From Otatea glauca (taxonomy: Eukaryota > Streptophyta > Magnoliopsida > Poales > Poaceae): DNA of 64,000 nt. The DNA is taken from assembly GCA_036346275.1 (NCBI GenBank), contig CM070723.1, positions 49,430,743-49,494,742 on the forward strand. The letters are read 5' to 3'. Shown here piece by piece: positions 58,344 to 64,000 of the stretch. Numbering within the stretch: position 1 is the first letter of the stretch; each line of letters begins with the position of its first letter. A program made the translations under genes and the position numbers. Under the pieces are notes generated by a model, which had not been told where the DNA came from, searched no databases, and worked only from the letters and a program-made list of their open reading frames with translations.

Positions 58344-58472
58344 GGCGGCTACGGCGGCTGGAGCTTGGGCTCTCACAGGGGGGAGGAGGAGGCGGCGGCG
58401 TGGCGCGGTGGTGGTGGGCTGCTTCGGCTGCGAGGGGAGGAAGGGTTTTGGGAGGCGGCGTTGAGGGGAGCG

Positions 58473-58482
58473 TTTATATAGA
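58473..58482 (-). promoter_or_regulatory. TATA box of RPS18
   Basis: The minus strand reads CTATATAAAC about 130 bases upstream of the ATG, ahead of a GC-rich leader. Confidence 0.65.
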
Positions 58483-58566
58483 TGGGGGTGTGAGGGTGGA
58501 ACCCTAGGTACTCTGGATCGGACGGCTGGGAAGGATGTGAAGTGGGATCTAGGGTCGTGATTCCAA

Positions 58567-58605
58567 TGGGCTTCCACTATTCTATTGGGCCTACAGATCA
58601 GCCCA
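58567..58605 (-). promoter_or_regulatory. Cluster of site II elements upstream of RPS18
   Basis: Three TGGGCY motifs in 39 bp: TGGGCT (58567-58572), TGGGCC (58586-58591) and AGCCCA (58600-58605, opposite strand). Site II elements, bound by TCP factors, are typical of plant ribosomal protein promoters. A CTAGGGTT telo-box-like motif lies nearby at about 58500. Confidence 0.65.
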
Positions 58606-58619
58606 TTGAACTCTATTTT

Positions 58620-60660
58620 TCTCTTTTTTTTCCCTTCTTTTTTCCCCATACTAGAGCTCCATTTGTTATTGGTTTTCCAACGTTTGATGAGCTCAGTACA
58701 AAAGGATGAGAATTTAGATTGGCTAACCCAGTAACCCCTGAAGTGCAAGAACTGAAAAAAAAGAAATGAAATGATGGCATTTTCAGGACCAGGAAATCCA
58801 CAATGTGCACAAGCAAATGGTGGCCGGCTGGCTCTTGATATTTACATGTAAATCAAACAATATGTACTGCTAATTTAAGCTACCAAACAGCTAGTCTCTA
58901 GTTTATTCTCTCTGTTAATCATCGTGTGTTCATGTTTCCGTTCATTTTTTAACAGAAGTGATAGAAGCACACATCCAGCTTAACAAGGGATAAGGAAGAT
59001 TGCAGGATCGAAGTTTTCGTTCAGGCTTTCAGCCATGCACCATCATTGCGTATACAGTAGAACAGTCACTACTGTACGATCTGGACGCTAGATTTTAGCC
59101 AAGATGCTCACTTCATCAAGAATTCCAAATTGAAGAATCGGCAAGGGAATCGAGCATACAAAAGGGCTGGATTGCATATATTTGTACAGGGTAGATAACG
59201 AAAGTTTATGTCTGTATTCTTAAGCATGGCTATTGACCATCTTCAGAGGGAGATTTCAGCTTTCAGGTGCATCAAAGATTGTACACAAAAAATTGACCCA
59301 TTTTGAGGGTCGTATAGAGCTTCTCTGGTGCCAACAACTTTTGCCTACTCCAAAAAAAAAAAGTTTCATGATCTACTACAGCCTCAACTGAAGCAACCGA
59401 AGTTCTGAAACTTCGACGAGCCATAGCTGCAAAATGCAAGTCTGGTTGCTTCGTTATGGCCGTTGAGAAGAACTGAGACATGCTCCTTGCAGAAAACTAG
59501 ATCGTCCCCTATTGCTCCGCACACTGCCAGCATAAAAAATAAGACAATATCTTTTAGGCTCAGACCTGGTGAGGATCAAACAATGAATGCAAAAGGATCG
59601 CAAGTTCAATAAAGTCCCTTTTAATAAGGAAAAAAAAGGTTTGAACTAGAATAGCGCCTCATGAGAAAAAAAAAACTAGAATCACGCCAGATCATCTAAG
59701 GGTTTGATGTGCTTATGGGGGAATACAAACTCCCATCCCATTACACCAGATGATGTTGTCTAGATAATTTTATTTTCCTAGTAATTTAAGTCATACCCGA
59801 TTACTCAAATAACAATTAGCAATAGTTTTAGGCTACAAAGATTGCTAAAAATTAATTACATTACAATGCTCTTGTGCTCTTCATATGTTTGTCCCCATGT
59901 CAAGGACAAAGAAAACAAGAAAAGGGATTTTCAAACATGGTTTTATTGTTACTCCTTTTCTCCTAGCAATCTTTAGGCCGTGGATAAAGAAATCTGTATA
60001 GATTATAATAATCGGTAGTAAATTGGTGTGGAACATAAAGCAAAAGGTGGTCTAAAATAGAACTGAGTTGTAGAAATTGTATCCACATTTCAAGTATCAA
60101 CTGTCTGATTTCCACTATTATGTTGGATCCTAGCTGTAACAACTGAGTGAAGTGATACCTGGCTTTTCAAAAAAGTTAACCTGATTATAGTTTATTGCTA
60201 CATCATCTACATGACCAAGAGTTGTGATGATTGATTCTATTAAAGTAAACACAATGGCACATGCAGTCTACTTTTACAAGATTACTGTGACAACAGATGC
60301 ATGTAAATTATGGTAACCAGAATTCACTTATAGTGATTAACCTACATCAAACAAAACATCAGAATTACATTTCATGGATCAACTATTCGATTGCATTTCA
60401 AGTTCTAAAAAATCTTTCGAATAACTCTTAAGTGTTATGTCATTGATGTGACAGTGTGAAACTATAATATTTGCAGCCAGAAGTGGATTTTGTCAAGAAA
60501 ACCGTACCACTGATTTTTTTTTTCCAGGGAAAACAGACATAAAGGGCAGATGAAATGAAGAATTTATTATATAAACAATATGATTATCATAGGATAAGCT
60601 CAAATATAAATTGATTGCCTTCTTTAGAAGAATACCTTCAGCATTTTGCAGCAGAACATA
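58620..60660. other. Intergenic, nothing recognised
   Basis: Upstream DNA of RPS18 and downstream DNA of the acetyltransferase-type gene; the latter's 3' UTR should lie left of 60667. A 69-codon minus-strand frame at 59272-59481 has no recognised domain. Confidence 0.4.
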
Positions 60661-60666
60661 CAAAGC

Positions 60667-63600
60667 TCATGCATTAACTGGTTCTCTGGAAGCTACGTCA
60701 TCTTCCATGCTATTACTGTATACCTCTCCATGAAGTTGACCCTCCCCACAAGTTGAAGTAGGCTTAGCCATAACTTCACCAGAGATGTCATTTGAGATGT
60801 CAGGTGCAGAAACTCTTATTCCTGCTTCATTGGAGCTCTCAACTGCGGTTCCCACTTCAACAGTCGTGTCCTTCATTTCAATCTTATCACTTTCAACAGT
60901 CTTTGTTTCATCCAATTTCTCCAGCATGATTTTACTAACAGAAGAACGTTTCGAACCTGGAAAAATTGATCCAGTTTTGTCCTTGACAACCTCATCCTTT
61001 TGTTGCACAGATCTCTCCATTGATACTTCAGGGTCAACTGCAGAAACACTGTCTTTTTCAATAGTAGCAACAGTATTCTTAGTTACACTGGCAACAAAAA
61101 TATGGTCTTCAGTTGTATAGGCATCTACTGATCTTCCACTTACTGTATCAGCTGTATCTTCCAAACCTTTAACCTCTATTGAGCCTTGAATATCACCATC
61201 AGCAACGACTGTTTTCAACTCATGATTATCAGGCTTCCAATCCATAGTGACTATAGGAACTTTAGTATCAGCAGTATCCACAGAAGATTTTTTATCTTCT
61301 TGTTTCGCATAGAGGCCAGAGATGGAATTGGAGTTCAGATTAGGTTCAGTTTTGTCTCTTACGAGGACAGCTTCAACAGAAAGTTCACTAGATGTGCAGT
61401 TTTCACCTTTACCAAGCTCATTAGATGAACATGAACATGGATCCACTGTCACTGGAATAGCAGATGCATAGCTGGAATTCGATTTATCTTCAGGCTTCTG
61501 TTCTGCGACAATGTTTTCAGCAATCAATGTCCCATCTGTTTCTGTATATTTCACTTCAATGTTGTCAGATTCAGTTTCAGCCTTGCACTGCAAGTTGTCA
61601 TCACCAACTCCTGGAACTGTGTGCAAATTAACATCATCTACAGATAATGGAGATGACCATTCTAGTGTTTTTTCTTCCTGAACAGGAGGCATGTTGGATG
61701 CCAAGCCAGCGGAGCTCCCAATTAAAGCACAAGAATTCTCATGGTCCTTAATTTCAAGATCATCACCCACAGCAAATTCACGAGAAGCATGAACAGGTGT
61801 CAGAGATCCATTTGCTTCGCCAAATGTTTGAGCAACCATCTTATCGCATCCAATAGCATTGACTGCATGAACAGCAGAGCATTACTGAGATATAAAACTA
61901 CAGCATTACAACACTCTTAACAAGATAATTAGAAAAAATCTTCTCAGAATAGTTTGGTATTTTCACCTGTCCCAGCAGTGGTCTGTTGATTCACTGTGCC
62001 TGTTGGCAACAAATGCTTCTCTAGAAGACCGGTACCATGGATAATCAAGAGATTCACATACTTGATTTTTTGTTTCTTGGGAGATTCAACTGGCTTAAAA
62101 CCAAAAACTGTAGTCCAAGTATTCTGCAATTCAGGTATGGCGGGTACTACCAGACTTCGAATATTGAGAGAGCGAAGGACCTACGAAACAATAAAATTAA
62201 CCCCAAAACATGTTAAAAGTTCATGTGAAATAAAAAAAAATACAAACACTTGTATATGAGTATATCCAGTTACTCAGAAAAAACTTTTGGTTTGATAACA
62301 TAGAATCTAGTTCGTTTAGGTCAAACACAAGGCTAAAGCTTGTCATTGTAAGTAAACAAATAGGTATGAAAAGTCAGTTTATTGATCCCTTCTGCTGATC
62401 AACAACTAAAACTGACACTACACCTCATACTTTTCTACAATATGTTTTTCGCTCACAAAACATAAGATACTTTAATGCAATTCCAGAATACCTAAAACCA
62501 TTTTGCACGTTGAGCAATACGCAACAGTTGTAAAAAACATCCTTATACCCAGGGTTTCAAAACCCTTTCAGGAGAAGATTCCCAGAACCTGGCCAGTAGC
62601 CTGTAACCGAGCAGTTGTCCAAATCTTGGTCACATTTCATTTTCTTCTCATTTTTCTAGCAAATTTTCAACACCCAGCAATATATAATAGCAAGTAGAGT
62701 TCAAAATACCTAATAAGTAATAACAGCTCAACATGGCATACTCTCACCAATAAAAAGAACTCCCGGTACCCAACGGGCTTTCTAGTTTCCAGTGGTAAAA
62801 GCATGTTACCGCCAGGATTTGGAACCCTACCCATAACACATAATTTGCAGAACAATTACATGTTAATCAACATGCCACTCAATTCAGCAATCACCAGTCA
62901 CACTATGGTACATATTGCAGACGACACAAATTCAAATCATTTCAAGAAAAACTCAAAGACATGTCGGTTCCACAATTAGATGAACAAATTCAATTCAGCA
63001 AACATACTAGGGTTGTTTATACAATTACACAAAGAAATCTTTGAAAACATCATTAACCTACATGGGGGTAAACTGGAATAGAACAGAGTAGATATCTCTC
63101 GAGAATATGAAGCAAGAAATCTGGACTGGTATTACACAAGGAAAAAAACATTGGACAGCAAACAGCCACAAGCCAGTATTCACATGGCTGTGCAACACAG
63201 ATGAAAAAACAAATGTCATTACCGATTCAATTGCATTGAGCAGTCGATGGCACATCCCTTGGCGCCTATACATGCCCCTTGTGCCTATGAATGGCATTTC
63301 CGCTAAGTCAGTTCCATGAATCCTGATTCATGCAGAGAAACGAATTTAAGATTTTAGTACCAAAATTCTGCTAACATTGATAAACGCAGAAAAACAAGAA
63401 GAGATGGGCAAGTGTGTAGGTTGTGAAAAAATCATGCATAATGCCATCATGGGTAGCAGTTGCCCTTAGCATGAATAAGGACCAAATATATCTATTCTTG
63501 GAAAATCAAAAGTCCAATTGCAATCTAAATTTCAAAAACAATAGATAATTAACTGCTCATCCCAAACACAAATTTCAGGGTATATATGTTGCAGGCAAAA

Positions 63601-64000
63601 GTTAGTTTGAATAATCATAACAGAACATGAGGTGGGGATGGCTAAGGTCCACATGCTAACACAAAAGATTAACAGCATATGCATAAAATAGTTTACCTGA
63701 CAGTTGCCGCGGAAATAACTTCATCGCCCCGCTCCAGAATAAATGTATAAAAGCCACTAAAATTTAAACGGTTGAAATCCGACCTGCAATAGCATATTAC
63801 AGACTAAATGACAGCTTTAGGAATGTCATGGTATGCTCTCCAAAATAAAACTTCCTATAGCACATGAACATAATCTGCTAAAATTTTTATGTTGAGATGC
63901 TCTTACAGACTCTAAACTAACATTTTTTTTCCAAAAATTGTGACTTGGACTAACAGTGAAGTTAAAGAAATAGAATTCCTAGCTTCCAGGTGAATTGGAC
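60667..64000 (-). CDS. PHD-finger/GNAT acetyltransferase-like nuclear protein, C-terminal part (5' end beyond window)
   Basis: Four exons are visible on the minus strand: 63783-63697, 63322-63223, 62180-61967 and 61862-60667 (stop TGA). Reading phases join cleanly. The first two encode the end of a GNAT acetyltransferase domain (GFYTFILERGDEVISAATVR; AEMPFIGTRGMYRRQGMCHR; LLNAIES), including the acetyl-CoA-binding RRQGMCHRLL loop. The third continues with VVPAIPELQNTWTTVFGF and LLIIHGTGLLEKHLL. This order is typical of plant IDM1-like proteins with RING/FYVE/PHD zinc fingers, in which PHD fingers precede the GNAT domain; those fingers would lie to the right, outside the window. The last exon adds a 398-codon acidic, Ser/Thr/Val-rich, probably disordered tail with no domain I recognise. 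A histone acetyltransferase or chromatin reader role is inferred from the family. Confidence 0.8.

Overview
The window is a piece of a grass (Poaceae) nuclear genome, most like a rice-type genome. Evidence: GT-AG introns, a ribosomal protein gene with site II promoter elements, Stowaway MITEs with TA duplications, hAT elements with 8-bp duplications, short-LTR Ty1/copia elements, and the mix of very GC-rich leaders and AT-rich intergenic DNA. It contains no prokaryotic operons, CRISPR arrays or recognisable functional tRNA/rRNA genes. The species is inferred from gene style only and was not identified.

Layout: (1) 1-5600: intergenic DNA with a GC-rich block (maybe the leader of a minus-strand gene lying to the left), a Stowaway MITE and a 412-bp hAT MITE. 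(2) 5600-34100: an FCS-like zinc finger (FLZ) gene and an ALP1-like domesticated Harbinger nuclease gene, whose interval has been triplicated head to tail. Each unit (about 10.0, 10.1 and 6.1 kb) runs from inside FLZ exon 1 to inside ALP1 exon 1. It carries the 3' part of FLZ, its intron, a SINE-like/phrase-repeat block, a truncated minus-strand copia element, a nested MITE pair and the ALP1 5' end. Both junctions are identical, so ALP1's 5' end is fused twice to an N-terminally truncated FLZ. Only the leftmost FLZ has its own 5' end and only the rightmost ALP1 (32566-34072) is complete. Unit 3 has lost about 4.0 kb across a 4-bp microhomology. (3) 34840-35533: a 694-bp hAT-type element. (4) 36167-37007, minus: a two-exon lipid-transfer protein gene with a Stowaway MITE in its intron. 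(5) 38000-44460: nested repeats: inverted hAT-like ends, an LTR plus gag remnant, a dimeric tandem array and Helitron-like segments. (6) 45046-48852: a 3.8-kb hAT element with a perfect 8-bp target duplication and a decayed transposase. (7) 49190-55405: a decayed plus-strand copia element of the same family as the one in the triplicated unit, set between diverged direct repeats. (8) 55955-58343, minus: a complete four-exon cytosolic ribosomal protein uS13 (RPS18) gene. (9) 60667-64000, minus: the 3' end of a PHD-finger/GNAT acetyltransferase-type gene that continues beyond the right edge.

The main biological story is the triplication. It put an FLZ zinc finger (a class of SnRK1-adaptor proteins) under the ALP1 upstream region and removed the FLZ N-terminus. 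The main technical caution is that the copia part of the units differs between copies mostly by one- or two-base indels, often at CAG/CTG sites, while the adjacent FLZ part is nearly identical. This looks more like consensus error than evolution.
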